Made by a program: the position numbers and the translations under genes. From positions 124,001 to 188,000 of the forward strand of contig NZ_BMCF01000001.1 in assembly GCF_014635045.1 (NCBI RefSeq): a stretch of 64,000 nt of DNA, given 5' to 3'. Origin of the DNA: Staphylococcus nepalensis (GTDB lineage: Bacteria; Bacillota; Bacilli; Staphylococcales; Staphylococcaceae). Below the pieces are notes generated by a model. That model was not told the DNA's origin. It ran no database searches and saw only the letters and a program-made list of their open reading frames with translations. Positions 36,415-45,893 of this stretch are shown here, piece by piece. Positions within the stretch are counted from its first letter, which is position 1. Every line of letters starts with the position of its first letter.

Positions 36415-37235
36415 ATGTATAAAGATTATAACATGACTCAACTTACACTACTAATGGGAACCTCAGTTCTTATCCCCACAAATGATATGTCACGACATGT
36501 TAATGAAATCGTTGAAACAATACCTGAAAATGAATTCGATGAATTCAAACATTATCGTGATGCTACATCATATCATCCCAAAATGATGTTGAAAATTATT
36601 CTATATGCCTACGCACAATCCGTATTTTCTGGTCGTAAAATAGAAAAACTGCTTAATGATTGTATCCGAATGATGTGGCTGTCACAAAATCAAACATCTT
36701 CTTATAAAACAATTAATCGTTTTAGAGTAAACCCTAAAGTAGACGCCTTATTAGAATCTTTATTTATTCAATTTCACAGCCAATGTCTGAAACAAAATCT
36801 TATAGATGATAAAACTATTTTTATTGATGGTACAAAATTGGAAGCTAATGCCAATAGATATACATTTGTTTGGAAAAAGAGTATTCAAAACTATGAATCA
36901 AAAATGAATGAAGATTCTAAAGCCCTATATCATGAATTAGTGAAAGACAAAATCATACCTAAGATTAAAGAAGATAATGATCATGAATTAACACAAGAAG
37001 AAATAGATTTAATTGGTACTCATTTGGATAAAGAAATCGAAGATTTAAATCATTACATTGAACATGAAAAATCTACTCGGTTAAGAAAGCAAACACGTCA
37101 AAATCGAACTTGGCTTTGTATTAATGGCACTTAATATAAGAAAAGTAGTAGCTCAACGAGCTAACTATAATCAAAACAATTATGAAAAAGGCAATTTCTA
37201 TATTATTTCAATAGAAATTGCCTTTTTTCACTTGT
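36415..37235 (+). pseudogene. IS1182-family transposase, internal deletion and frame change
   Basis: Residues 1 to about 230 match the N-terminal half of IS1182/IS1272 transposases (MYKDYNMTQLTL, TSYHPKMMLKIILYAY, IFIDGTKLEANANRYTF). At about 37105 the frame changes. The sequence then reads GFVLMALNIRKVVAQRA in another frame, which is the conserved C-terminal end of the same transposases. About 290 central residues, including most of the DDE catalytic core, are missing. In the first frame the product ends after 239 residues with an unrelated short tail (WLCINGT). It cannot be active. Confidence 0.88.
37190..37228 (+). terminator. Terminator of the IS transposase
   Basis: GGCAATTTCTAT pairs perfectly with ATAGAAATTGCC around nine bases and is followed by six T. 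It overlaps the C-terminal coding relic. Confidence 0.75.
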
Positions 37236-37375
37236 CCGAGAACTTTATGTCCCAAGCTCTTTGCATAGGCAACAAGTGTCTGCAATAGGAATATAATGCG
37301 CTACTTTTAATTGAGGTACGTTGGCGAACCTTATATATGTGTTTGATTCATGTAATCTGCTTCACCTAGCCCTTT

Positions 37376-39268
37376 TTATTCTTCATTTGAAATATAATGC
37401 GCTTTTCCTTTTAAGAAAAGACTTAAAACAAATGCTAATGCGCTGAGTACTGTGGCAATGAGGAATGCACTATTGACCCCGTTAATTGAAGCTAGTTTTT
37501 GAACAAATTCTAATATTTGAGAAGTAGCCATTTGCTCTCCACCCATCGCTTGTGCCATTTCTTGTAAACGATCTTTAATAAATGGATTGGTTTTATCTAA
37601 ATCTTGTGCGTAACCAGCAGCGTATTGTGTCGTTTGTGTTGACATTACTGTGACTAATAGTGCTGTACCAATTGAACCAGCCAATTGTCTTAAAGTATTA
37701 GACAAAGCATTACCATGTGCAATAAGCCGTGATGGTAATGCATTCATACCAGCAGTCATAATTGGCATCATAACAAAACTCATACCAAACGAGCGCACAA
37801 TGTAAATCATCATTAAATGGCCGTAAGTTGTGTTCATATTTAATTTCGTTAATTCCCAAGTAGCATAAGTCATAATTGCAGTACCAATTAAAGCGAGAGG
37901 CTTAATACCAATCGTATCTAATAATTTTCCTGCTATAGGGCCCATGACACCCATAATTAATGCACCTGGTAATAATAAAAGTCCTGATTGTATCGGTGTA
38001 AAACCTCTTAAGTTTTGTAAATAAAGTGGCAATAAAATCATACCGCCGAATAAACTCATTGTTACAATCATATTGATAACAGTAGTTAAAGTAAAGCCTG
38101 AATATTTTAATACTTCCATACTTAGCATTGGCACACGCATTGTAAGCTCTCTAATAACAAATGCAATGATAAATATAACACCTATAACAAGTGACACTAC
38201 AACAATTGGAGAACCCCAAGAATTATTACCTGCTTCACTAAAGCCGTATAATAATGCACCAAAACCAATTGTACTGAAGATGATACCTGGCACATCTGCT
38301 TTTGGATTGGTAGTGACTTGATATACTCTAAACCATATATAGGCAACTGCTAATGAAATTAAACCTACGATAAACATACCATAGAACATAATATTCCAAT
38401 GGTAGTTTTCTACGATATAACCGGATAATGTCGGTCCAATCGCGGGTGCTAAGATCATTGCTATACCAAGTGTCCCCATTGCTGCACCACGTTTTTCAGG
38501 TGGAAATATAGTCATGAATACATTTGTACCAAGTGGCATTAAGACACCGGCACCTATCGCTTGAAGCACACGACCTACCATCATGATAGCAAATGAACCT
38601 GACATACCACAGACCAGAGAGCCTATGGTAAATAATACCATTGCTATTAAAAACAATTTACGATATGAATATTTATTAAATAAATACGCACTAATCGGTA
38701 TCAAGATACCATTCACTAACATAAACCCTGTCATAAGCCATTGACCAGTATTTGCAGATATATTAAAATCTGTATTTATTTTAGGCAATGCCACGTTGAG
38801 TAAAGTTTGATTTAAAATAGCTATAAACATACCAAAGATCATCGCTACTAAAACTTTTCCTTGAGAGGTGCCTTTTCCAAACATAAATGTGCTATGTTTA
38901 GCTTTCAATTTTTCATTTACTTGAGCTTCTTCTGAATTTGAATTTATTTTTTCATAATCAGTGTCATTTGGATTGTGTAAATTATCCGTCTCTTCACTGA
39001 ATGTTGATTGCTCATTTTCTTCATTTAGATTATTTGTTTCGTTATTCTCTTGAGCTGTTGTATTTTTGACTGATGCGTCTGTTGATGTTTCATCACTTTT
39101 TACTTTAAATTTAGATTGATAACTTTCGTTAGAAGCAATGCTTTCATGTTTAGATTGTTCCAAAGTTCGGCTTGTTTTTTTCTTTTTTCGTTTTATAACA
39201 AAGAAATTAAGTCCACCGATAAGAATGAGCGCTATGACTACGTAAATAATAATGAAGGTCATTGTCAT
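37376..39268 (-). CDS. DHA2-type MFS drug exporter with N-terminal extension
   Basis: A 630-residue efflux transporter of the 14-segment DHA2 (EmrB/QacA) family. The transport domain begins near residue 130. Family motifs include GRVLQAIGAGVLMPLGTNVF, followed by FPPEKRGAAMG, and the antiporter motif LAPAIGPTLSGYIV. Unusually, residues 1-120 form an added module: a membrane anchor (about 4-23), a basic cluster (KRKKKK) and an acidic, Asn/Ser/Glu-rich linker of about 95 residues. AAGGGGG lies seven bases before the ATG. It follows the EmrA-like gene by 12 bases, so they form one operon under the divergent TetR gene. Substrate unknown. Confidence 0.88.
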   Translation of the reverse strand: MTMTFIIIYVVIALILIGGLNFFVIKRKKKKTSRTLEQSKHESIASNESYQSKFKVKSDETSTDASVKNTTAQENNETNNLNEENEQSTFSEETDNLHNPNDTDYEKINSNSEEAQVNEKLKAKHSTFMFGKGTSQGKVLVAMIFGMFIAILNQTLLNVALPKINTDFNISANTGQWLMTGFMLVNGILIPISAYLFNKYSYRKLFLIAMVLFTIGSLVCGMSGSFAIMMVGRVLQAIGAGVLMPLGTNVFMTIFPPEKRGAAMGTLGIAMILAPAIGPTLSGYIVENYHWNIMFYGMFIVGLISLAVAYIWFRVYQVTTNPKADVPGIIFSTIGFGALLYGFSEAGNNSWGSPIVVVSLVIGVIFIIAFVIRELTMRVPMLSMEVLKYSGFTLTTVINMIVTMSLFGGMILLPLYLQNLRGFTPIQSGLLLLPGALIMGVMGPIAGKLLDTIGIKPLALIGTAIMTYATWELTKLNMNTTYGHLMMIYIVRSFGMSFVMMPIMTAGMNALPSRLIAHGNALSNTLRQLAGSIGTALLVTVMSTQTTQYAAGYAQDLDKTNPFIKDRLQEMAQAMGGEQMATSQILEFVQKLASINGVNSAFLIATVLSALAFVLSLFLKGKAHYISNEE

Positions 39269-39280
39269 TTTAAGACCCCC

Positions 39281-39928
39281 TTAATTTTTATGAATTTTAA
39301 CTTCAGCGTTCATTCCTGGAACAACGTTTTTAGATGGTTTTGAGTCTAGAGAAATTTTTACTGGTACAACTTGTGATACTTTTGTATAGTTGCCATCACT
39401 GTTTGATGAAGGCATTAATGAAAAACTTGAAGCAGTAGCTTTACCTACTTCTTTTACTTTACCTTTCAATTCAGCTTCTTCACCATCTAGTTTAATATTT
39501 ACATCTTTACCTTCTTCAACATCCGCTATATCTTTTTCATCAACATTAGCAGTAACGTATGTTTCATCTAAATTATAAGCATAAGCGATTGGCGTTCCTG
39601 CTTGGGCCATTGAACCTTCCATACCATCAACTTTGACAATTGTACCTTGTTTAGGCATTTTAATATCCATATTTTGAGCCTGTCCTTCTTCGCCTTTTGC
39701 AGCTATCTCTGCAACTTTGTCACCTTCACTTAATTTTTCATTATTTTTAATATCAAGTGATTTGATTTCACCAGAAGCCGGAGCTGAGACTTTAATTTGT
39801 TCTCCATCGACTTTGGCATTATCCGTACTTACATATGATGTTGCTTGATTATAAAAATGGAATCCTACTACTCCGATAATTACAAGCACAACAATGGTAA
39901 TGACATTTATTAATACCATTTTTTTCAT
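39281..39928 (-). CDS. HlyD/EmrA-like membrane fusion protein
   Basis: A 215-residue single-pass protein: membrane anchor at residues 4-26, then a lipoyl/barrel-sandwich half (YVSTDNAKVDGEQIKVSAPA, residues 32-51) and a beta-barrel region (ETYVTANVDEKDIADVEEG). The coiled-coil hairpin of Gram-negative EmrA is absent, as is usual in firmicutes. It would dock with the MFS exporter encoded next. The upstream region to the divergent tetR gene carries an inverted repeat at 39998-40022. Confidence 0.88.
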   Translation of the reverse strand: MKKMVLINVITIVVLVIIGVVGFHFYNQATSYVSTDNAKVDGEQIKVSAPASGEIKSLDIKNNEKLSEGDKVAEIAAKGEEGQAQNMDIKMPKQGTIVKVDGMEGSMAQAGTPIAYAYNLDETYVTANVDEKDIADVEEGKDVNIKLDGEEAELKGKVKEVGKATASSFSLMPSSNSDGNYTKVSQVVPVKISLDSKPSKNVVPGMNAEVKIHKN

Positions 39929-39997
39929 TACAGTTTCCTCCTATTTGCATTTAAAATTCACCTTATATATTATAAAGAGATGAAAAATAAAAATATA

Positions 39998-40022
39998 CCA
40001 ACACTTATATAAAATGTGTTGG
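39998..40022. promoter_or_regulatory. Candidate TetR operator
   Basis: CCAACAC (39998-40004) and GTGTTGG (40016-40022) form a perfect inverted repeat with an 11-base spacer between the divergent emrA-like and tetR genes. Size and place fit a TetR-family site. Confidence 0.6.
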
Positions 40023-40054
40023 ATACATTATTTATGTTTGATAAAGGAGTTACT

Positions 40055-40603
40055 ATGAAACAATATGCTAAGCGTAAAATAATATTTAATATGATTTCAT
40101 TGTTAGAATTACATCCGTTTGAAAATATTACTATTAAGATGCTATGCGCTTATAGTGGGGTAAATAGAACAACATTTTATGATTATTTTGTGGATAAATA
40201 CGATCTTTTATCAACGATACAAGCACATCATATCCAAAAGTATAAAACCCTTTTAAATTGTTTATACGAAAGTTCAGAACAAATTTCAGTTAATCAGGTG
40301 AAACTATATCAATTTTTCAAAATCATTTTACGGTATATTTACCGTCATTACGGTTATTTCCATGCTATTTTAGTCACACATCCTAATCGTGATTTATTTT
40401 TTGATTATATAGAAAATACTCGAGCAACTTATACAAAAATTTTAAATGACCATACAAATGTATTAAATAAAAAGCATTTTGTAATTTATGCACTAGGCGG
40501 TCAAATGGGTCTCGTTTATGATTGGATTAAAGAGGGGTGTACACAACCCATTGATGAATTAGCTCAAATTTTGCTAGCCAACACCATTAAATTAAAACGC
40601 TAA
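40055..40603 (+). CDS. TetR/AcrR-family regulator
   Basis: A 182-residue one-component regulator. The helix-turn-helix is clear at residues 25-50 (ITIKMLCAYSGVNRTTFYDYF, then DKYDLL). The C-terminal part resembles the TetR_C_8-type helices seen in short low-GC Gram-positive members. I chose the ATG at 40055, six bases after AAAGGAG; the open frame extends 13 codons upstream into the operator. It is divergent from the efflux operon and probably represses it. Confidence 0.87.
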   Translation: MKQYAKRKIIFNMISLLELHPFENITIKMLCAYSGVNRTTFYDYFVDKYDLLSTIQAHHIQKYKTLLNCLYESSEQISVNQVKLYQFFKIILRYIYRHYGYFHAILVTHPNRDLFFDYIENTRATYTKILNDHTNVLNKKHFVIYALGGQMGLVYDWIKEGCTQPIDELAQILLANTIKLKR

Positions 40604-40630
40604 TTCATCTTATTTTTGACCGACAAACAT

Positions 40631-40672
40631 AAAAAAGTACGCAAAATTTAATTAATTCTTGCGTACTTTTTT
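40631..40672. terminator. Bidirectional terminator
   Basis: AAAAAAGTACGCAA pairs with TTGCGTACTTTTTT around an AT loop. It serves tetR and the convergent tcaB. Confidence 0.85.
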
Positions 40673-40674
40673 GT

Positions 40675-41889
40675 TCAATTTAAAATTATTTTCTTTTTCT
40701 TAAATATAAAATAGTTTGTTATTTGTAAAACTACTAATAAAATTCCTGCTAATAAGATAATTGATACATAAGGTGTATAATTTTCTTCCCCCATTACTCC
40801 TACAAGTGGTGAGATCGCTCCACCTAATAAATATTGTACAAGTCCAAGTAAACTGGATGCACTTCCGTTGCCACCAGTGCGCTCATCCATTGCAATTGAA
40901 AAACCTAAAGTAGCAACACCTGTAACCGGTGCTACAAGAATAATAAAACCAATAAATAACATCCAAATCGACAAATGGTTCAGCAAAATAATCGTAACTG
41001 ATATGATGCCAATCAATTGCACACATGTTAAGATACGGAGTAATGTTTGAGGATGTATGTAATCAACGAGTTTACCTGTCAACTGACTTGAAATAATGAG
41101 GCTAATGCCAATGACCGCAAACATTATACTAAATTGCTGTGGCGACATTGCGTATATACGTTGACTGATAAAAGGAGATGCTGAAATATAACTAAACAAT
41201 ATGATAAATGTAACCCCTTGAATCAGCATCGGTAATACAAAACGAGGCGTTAGGAGTAATTGTTTAAAATTCTTAAATATACTTATGATGTGAGGGCTAT
41301 CTCTGTGTTCAGTAGTTAGTGATTCTTTGACTTTGAACATCGTACCTAAAAACATGAGCACGCCGAATATCGTCAATATAATAAATACCATGCGCCAAGT
41401 AGAAAAAGACAAGATAACGCCACCTAAAGCAGGCGCTAATACAGGCGCAACGCCATTGACTAACATCAATAATGCTAAAAATTTTGTTAATTGTTTCCCA
41501 CTATATAAATCGCTTGAAATTGCTCTCGAAATGACTGCGCCAGCTCCTCCACAAAATCCTTGTACAAATCGTAAAGCAATCATCCACCAAATGTTATCTA
41601 CAAAAATAATGCCTATACTTGCCAATGTAAATAACATCATAGCTATCAAAAGCGGTTGCTTACGCCCAATTGCGTCAGAAATTGGTCCTGTAAATAAATT
41701 ACCCATTGCTAAACCAATCATAAATAAAGACAAAGTTAATTGTGAATTTGAAGTTGTGGTATTAAAATCAGATTGTATTTGAGGCAATCCAGGTAAAAAC
41801 ATGTCTATTGATAACGCACCGATTGCAGTCAAAGCACCTAGTATAATAACAAAAATAAGTGATTGTTTATGTTGTTGGTGTTCCATCAT
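40675..41889 (-). CDS. tcaB: Bcr/CflA-type MFS transporter TcaB
   Basis: A 404-residue, twelve-segment MFS protein of the Bcr/CflA drug-resistance group. Landmarks are LSIDMFLPGLPQIQSDFN (about 24-41), GPISDAIGRKQPLL (motif A) and RFVQGFCGGAGAVISRAI. As the gene after tcaA it corresponds to TcaB of the staphylococcal tcaRAB locus, linked to teicoplanin susceptibility. GGAG lies seven bases before the ATG. A perfect-palindrome terminator lies between tcaA and this gene, so it may have its own promoter. Confidence 0.85.
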   Translation of the reverse strand: MMEHQQHKQSLIFVIILGALTAIGALSIDMFLPGLPQIQSDFNTTTSNSQLTLSLFMIGLAMGNLFTGPISDAIGRKQPLLIAMMLFTLASIGIIFVDNIWWMIALRFVQGFCGGAGAVISRAISSDLYSGKQLTKFLALLMLVNGVAPVLAPALGGVILSFSTWRMVFIILTIFGVLMFLGTMFKVKESLTTEHRDSPHIISIFKNFKQLLLTPRFVLPMLIQGVTFIILFSYISASPFISQRIYAMSPQQFSIMFAVIGISLIISSQLTGKLVDYIHPQTLLRILTCVQLIGIISVTIILLNHLSIWMLFIGFIILVAPVTGVATLGFSIAMDERTGGNGSASSLLGLVQYLLGGAISPLVGVMGEENYTPYVSIILLAGILLVVLQITNYFIFKKKKIILN

Positions 41890-42053
41890 TACTTTACTCC
41901 TATCGATAAACTTGTAATACTCAAGCCCTTTGGGTATCTTTTAGTATAAATATTACCATATTGAACATTTGATTGATTAGTAAATTGAAATCATTATTAC
42001 TATTATAACTTTAGTTTAAAAATATTAATATAGTTTATTATTTTTTATTTGAT

Positions 42054-42097
42054 ATAAAAAAACTAAGCAATAATTTAAATTATTGCTTAGTTTTTCA
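42054..42097. terminator. Terminator between tcaA and tcaB
   Basis: A perfect 32-base palindrome at 42061-42092 (arms AACTAAGCAATAATTT and its complement) has A and T runs on both sides. It would cut the transcript between tcaA and tcaB. Confidence 0.8.
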
Positions 42098-42143
42098 CTT
42101 ATATTTATTACTTTAACAAACTGCTGTTTCTGTATGATTTATA

Positions 42144-43529
42144 CTACTCGGAATACTTTACAACTTTAAGGTTGCTCGCATCATCATCGCCTTCAAGTTG
42201 ATAATCTACTTCACCGTATTGTCCGTCTTCTTTTACTGTCTGTGCCTTAACGTAAAACGTGTCTCCTTGTCTCACAATTTCAGTAATTTGTGGTTGAGGC
42301 AAATAAAACATAGTATTACCTTGCACCTCATTTTTAGTAGATTTATAATTATCGGTATTTGTCTTGAGATAAGATGAAACCAAATTAAAATTGCTTTGAC
42401 TATGTGCACTATTCATTGCCGCAGTATAATTACCGAAAAAATTAATCACCTTATTTCTAAAGCTATTTTCCTCTTTTTCTTTTTTATCTACATAATCTTG
42501 AATTTCATCACTATCGAAGTTTAATGTGACACGTGTTTTATCTTTTAAGTTGTCGGTTTTAATAACCGTTTCAGCTGATTTAAATGTTTTTTTCTTCGCT
42601 TGACCTTCTGCAGAGACAGTTAATTCTTTCGTTTTTGGATATGGGCCTATTTCTTGGTTTTTCGCATAATCATACGTTTTATCATTTACTTTTACTTTAA
42701 CCGTGTCTTTATCAATTTCTGAAGCGCCTTTTAAGTCAACTACTATATAGGCCTCATTAAAGTCTTCTGAAACATCTACTGTTTCATGATTACTATTATT
42801 AAAATTAAATTTAAGTTCACCGCTAAATTGACCATTAGCCATTTCTTTTTTAGCTTCAATCATATAATTGCCAGGGATAAATTCACCTAAAACTGTTGTC
42901 TTATTTTTCTCTGCATGCACAGTTCTTTGCTTATCATTTGCTTTGAATTGATAAGTTGTATCATACTTCGGTTTAACAATAGCTTCTTTGGTAGGAGCCG
43001 TAAAACTCATATTATCAAATATTAAATAGCGTCGTCCATTTTTGCTGATACGCAAAACCTTTTCGCCGTTTTTTGCTGTAACATAATCTTCTTCGTTGGT
43101 TTGACTAGCGTTTAAATCTGTTACTTTTTGATTTATATCTTTAACGAATTGGTTCATACCGACTTCATTTTTTATATATTTGATATATGCCTTGGCTTCA
43201 TTTTCATCTACACTATTATTTTGAGTACTTAATAAAGTGGATAACTTTTGTGTATCGTTATTATCTATAGCATTGATCAATATTTCTGATTGTGCTTCTG
43301 GCGAATTAAAATTTTTCAATAAGATAAATATAATCAAAATCAGGATAATAATAAAAGCTGCAATCCCCCAGGGGATAATTTTTCTTGCTTTGATGTTCAT
43401 TGCTTTTTTGTTTTCTTTGGTAGATCGAGTCATTTTTTCACTATCTGTTGACTCTATACGATAGCCACAATGACTACATCTTCGTTGTCCTTTTCTTATA
43501 TTTTCCCCACATTTAGGGCACTTTTGCAT
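42144..43529 (-). CDS. tcaA: TcaA, zinc-ribbon membrane protein
   Basis: A 461-residue single-pass protein. An N-terminal zinc ribbon (CPKCGENIRKGQRRCSHCGY, residues 4-23) faces the cytosol. A basic stretch follows, then a membrane segment at about 50-70. The long outside part contains YKFA/NTF2-like repeat domains ending in a DVDYQLEG-type strand. This architecture and the tcaR neighbour identify TcaA, whose loss or change affects glycopeptide susceptibility in S. aureus. All four ribbon cysteines are present. The 381 bases before it contain its promoter. Confidence 0.92.
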   Translation of the reverse strand: MQKCPKCGENIRKGQRRCSHCGYRIESTDSEKMTRSTKENKKAMNIKARKIIPWGIAAFIIILILIIFILLKNFNSPEAQSEILINAIDNNDTQKLSTLLSTQNNSVDENEAKAYIKYIKNEVGMNQFVKDINQKVTDLNASQTNEEDYVTAKNGEKVLRISKNGRRYLIFDNMSFTAPTKEAIVKPKYDTTYQFKANDKQRTVHAEKNKTTVLGEFIPGNYMIEAKKEMANGQFSGELKFNFNNSNHETVDVSEDFNEAYIVVDLKGASEIDKDTVKVKVNDKTYDYAKNQEIGPYPKTKELTVSAEGQAKKKTFKSAETVIKTDNLKDKTRVTLNFDSDEIQDYVDKKEKEENSFRNKVINFFGNYTAAMNSAHSQSNFNLVSSYLKTNTDNYKSTKNEVQGNTMFYLPQPQITEIVRQGDTFYVKAQTVKEDGQYGEVDYQLEGDDDASNLKVVKYSE

Positions 43530-43910
43530 TTTATCACCTCGCTACTACCCAATTTTTTACATTATTTCGTTATTTTAACATATCCTGATCTTAAACTATA
43601 CGGCATTAGCAAGCCATTTCTACTTATTTATGGTATATTTTAAATTGCATTAAATTCATTTTACACTACATAACTTCTATTATATGTTTATTATGTTTCA
43701 ATTGATATACATCGTTAGTCCAATGACTTGTAAGCTATAAAATTAAAAAGCCTGACCATCCATGCTCTTGAAAACTGTATATAGTTAAAAAACATAACCT
43801 CAAATAAAATAGTTACTAAATAGACTTATAGTCATCTAGCAACTCTCAATCCATATATTTTAAACTGTGCTTTCTAGCTTTATATTAAATAATTATCATT
43901 AATAGGCATA
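43530..43910. other. 381-base gap between tcaR and tcaA
   Basis: No gene is visible. It holds the region upstream of tcaA and an apparent remnant of a dispersed repeat (AGTCCAATGACTTG near 43715, AAAAAGCCTGACC near 43748) also seen after gltS near 30905. I see no clear terminator for tcaR. Confidence 0.4.
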
Positions 43911-44375
43911 TTAATGGTTATGTTTTGTAATGAAATTTTTTAACCTTTGATCTATAATTTCTAAAACGTAACGTGCTTGTTCAATTTGTTCATCGGATAA
44001 ATCGTGTAAAATATCACTTACAATATCATTAATAATTGCTTTACTTTGCTTATTAAATTGTTTACCTTTTTCCGTTAATTTAATATATTTTAACCTTTGA
44101 TCTATATTTTCTTCTGATTTGTCCCATTGAACAACTTCTGCTTGTATTAGCTTTTTAATTCTACGGCTGACAGCAGCTTTGTTTACGCCCTGTCTTTCGG
44201 TTATTTCTGTTAATGTCATCGCTTTTTCGTTTTCTAACATTAATATCACATTGGCTTGCTCTCTTGATACGTTATAGTCTTCTCGTAACTCTTTTAATAA
44301 TTTAGCTAATAAAGTATTCACATCATCTATAAATTCTCCCATAAAATCAATATGACTACTTAAATTTTTAACCAT
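43911..44375 (-). CDS. tcaR: MarR-family regulator TcaR
   Basis: A 154-residue MarR-type winged-helix regulator. The DNA-binding part is MTLTEITERQGVNKAAVSRRI (about 53-73), then the wing with DKSEENIDQRLKYIKLTEKG. The sequence and position upstream of tcaA identify TcaR, known to control biofilm (ica) genes in staphylococci. I chose the ATG at 44375 (MVKNLSSH), which matches the usual TcaR start and has GAGGTG nine bases upstream; an ATG seven codons earlier lacks a good site. Confidence 0.9.
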   Translation of the reverse strand: MVKNLSSHIDFMGEFIDDVNTLLAKLLKELREDYNVSREQANVILMLENEKAMTLTEITERQGVNKAAVSRRIKKLIQAEVVQWDKSEENIDQRLKYIKLTEKGKQFNKQSKAIINDIVSDILHDLSDEQIEQARYVLEIIDQRLKNFITKHNH

Positions 44376-44596
44376 AACTTCTCGCACCTCTACCATTCTA
44401 GCTCACTTATGTAAACGTTATTTTTTTTATATTATGTTAATAATATCAATATTCTCTGCTGTATAAAAGCAATAATTACAAATAATTGGAGTTTTAATTT
44501 TGAAATAAGGAGAAATTCATATATAGCATCATTAACATTTGATTATTTTGGAAGTTTGCAATACATTTAACTTACTATAAATATTCGGGGTGAACC

Positions 44597-45568
44597 ATGC
44601 ATACGTTGTCTTTCATTTGTTGCCTAATCATTGTATTCGGTTTTATTGTTATGTATAAAAATTGGAACTGGGCTACTCATTTAACTTTTTTTATTGTACA
44701 AATCATTATAGGATATATTGTTATTATTTTGCATGCTGGTAAACTATCATTACCTATAGACTTAACGATTACTATGTTTGTTGGCGTATCACTTATACAT
44801 ATCAAACACAAACGATTATTACGATATAGAACAAGCGCACTTTTTATAAAACGTCTTTATTATATCGCCTTTAAATTACTGCTTTTCATGGTTGCATGTG
44901 CTTATATCAGTTTAATTCCAGTTGGAATTAATGTTATTTTTTACTGGGGCGCAGCCATTATGTTTAGTGCTTTTTTCACTTTTATCTGTTACGTGTTATG
45001 TTCATCTGCATTTTTAAATGTTACCTATCATCAAAATTTCGATGTCATTGTCATATTAGGGGCAGGTATTTTCACTAACCAAGTGACACCAATGCTTGCA
45101 AAAAGATTAGACAAAGCGTTGGAATTATATCAGTTATATCCAAATGCTCAGATTATCGTGAGTGGTGGCCAAGGACCAGATGAACCAATATCAGAGGCAT
45201 TAGCGATGTATCAATATTTAGTGCATAACAACGTTAACCCATCAGCCATTACAATGGAAGACCAATCCACAAGCACATTCGAAAATATTAAATATACTAA
45301 AGCTTTAATTGAACATTATTACGAGAATGAACCAAACATTTTATGTGTAACTAGCCAATTTCATATTATGCGTGCATTAAGGTTCGGTCAAAAATTAAAT
45401 ATCAAACTGAAAGGTGTGGGCAGTCATACCCCTTACCCTTTTTTTGAAATCGCGTTAATCAGAGATTTCTTAGCAATTATGTATCAATATAAATTATTAT
45501 TAACCATTTATTTTGCTACCTTATTTTGGGCATGCATGATGGCTTTATGGCATATACCATCCATGTAA
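44597..45568 (+). CDS. YdcF/SanA-type (DUF218) membrane protein
   Basis: A 323-residue protein with about five N-terminal membrane segments (residues 4-140), then a DUF218 domain (about 150-290). The DUF218 marks are VIVILGAGIFTNQVTPMLAKR, AQIIVSGGQGPDEPISEA, and EDQSTSTFENI, where the conserved STSTxEN lies. YdcF/ElyC/SanA-like proteins are tied to cell-wall precursor handling, but the reaction is unknown. Divergent from tcaR. Its upstream region contains GGGGTG before the ATG. Confidence 0.82.
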   Translation: MHTLSFICCLIIVFGFIVMYKNWNWATHLTFFIVQIIIGYIVIILHAGKLSLPIDLTITMFVGVSLIHIKHKRLLRYRTSALFIKRLYYIAFKLLLFMVACAYISLIPVGINVIFYWGAAIMFSAFFTFICYVLCSSAFLNVTYHQNFDVIVILGAGIFTNQVTPMLAKRLDKALELYQLYPNAQIIVSGGQGPDEPISEALAMYQYLVHNNVNPSAITMEDQSTSTFENIKYTKALIEHYYENEPNILCVTSQFHIMRALRFGQKLNIKLKGVGSHTPYPFFEIALIRDFLAIMYQYKLLLTIYFATLFWACMMALWHIPSM

Positions 45569-45699
45569 AATTAAAGCATGGTATGATAAAAATTCAGTCT
45601 TAATTGTCTTATTTTGTTTTTTAAAAGACAATTACAAATAAATTCAAAAATTAATATAAGCATCTTTTTGAATTCAGTTCATTTTTCAAATCATTTTGC

Positions 45700-45757
45700 C
45701 AGAGTTGAGCAACAAATTCATTTTATAAAAATACGATTTCTGCCTTACTCTTAGCCA
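45700..45757. repeat. Degenerate copy of the dispersed hairpin
   Basis: AGAGTTGAGCAACAAAT and ATTTCTGCCTTACTCT form an imperfect stem. The GATTTCTGCC core matches copies at 18925, 27510, 56767 and 61319. It lies in the 325-base gap between the ydcF-like and hrtA genes, which holds no gene. Confidence 0.6.
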
Positions 45758-45770
45758 TCATATAATTTTA

Positions 45771-45816
45771 AATAAACAAAAGCACCTCCATTTCTGAATG
45801 GAAGTGCTTTTGTTTA
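45771..45816. terminator. Bidirectional terminator
   Basis: AAACAAAAGCACCTCCATT pairs with AATGGAAGTGCTTTTGTTT around TCTG, apart from one mismatch. It serves the ydcF-like gene and hrtA. Confidence 0.85.
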
Positions 45817-45893
45817 TTTAGTATGAGAAAGGAACATTAAAATCATAATAGTAAAATGTGATATCTATCTTGTTGTTATAGATTATCATTATT

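Larger units (their letters stand above)
36142..37262. mobile_element. Remnant IS1182/IS1272-type element in a split terminator
   Basis: The element is bounded by AAAGAGCCTGGGACATAAA on the left (36142-36160) and TTTATGTCCCAAGCTCTTT on the right (37241-37260). These are near-perfect inverted repeats and look like the two halves of one staphylococcal terminator hairpin. Between them lie a repeat-rich 5' region (36220-36330, with two CTTCAGC copies), a transposase gene with a large internal deletion, and the element's own terminator. IS1182-family elements are known to favour stem-loop targets. The exact ends are my estimate. Confidence 0.65.

Noticed and set aside
40868..41782. Plus-strand frames (60 and 151 codons) opposite tcaB
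   Set aside because: Composition is the complement of hydrophobic segments; no ribosome site.
44400..44425. cre site upstream of tcaR (TGTAAACGTTATTT)
   Set aside because: It lacks the required C near the 3' end, and tcaR is not a carbon-utilisation gene.
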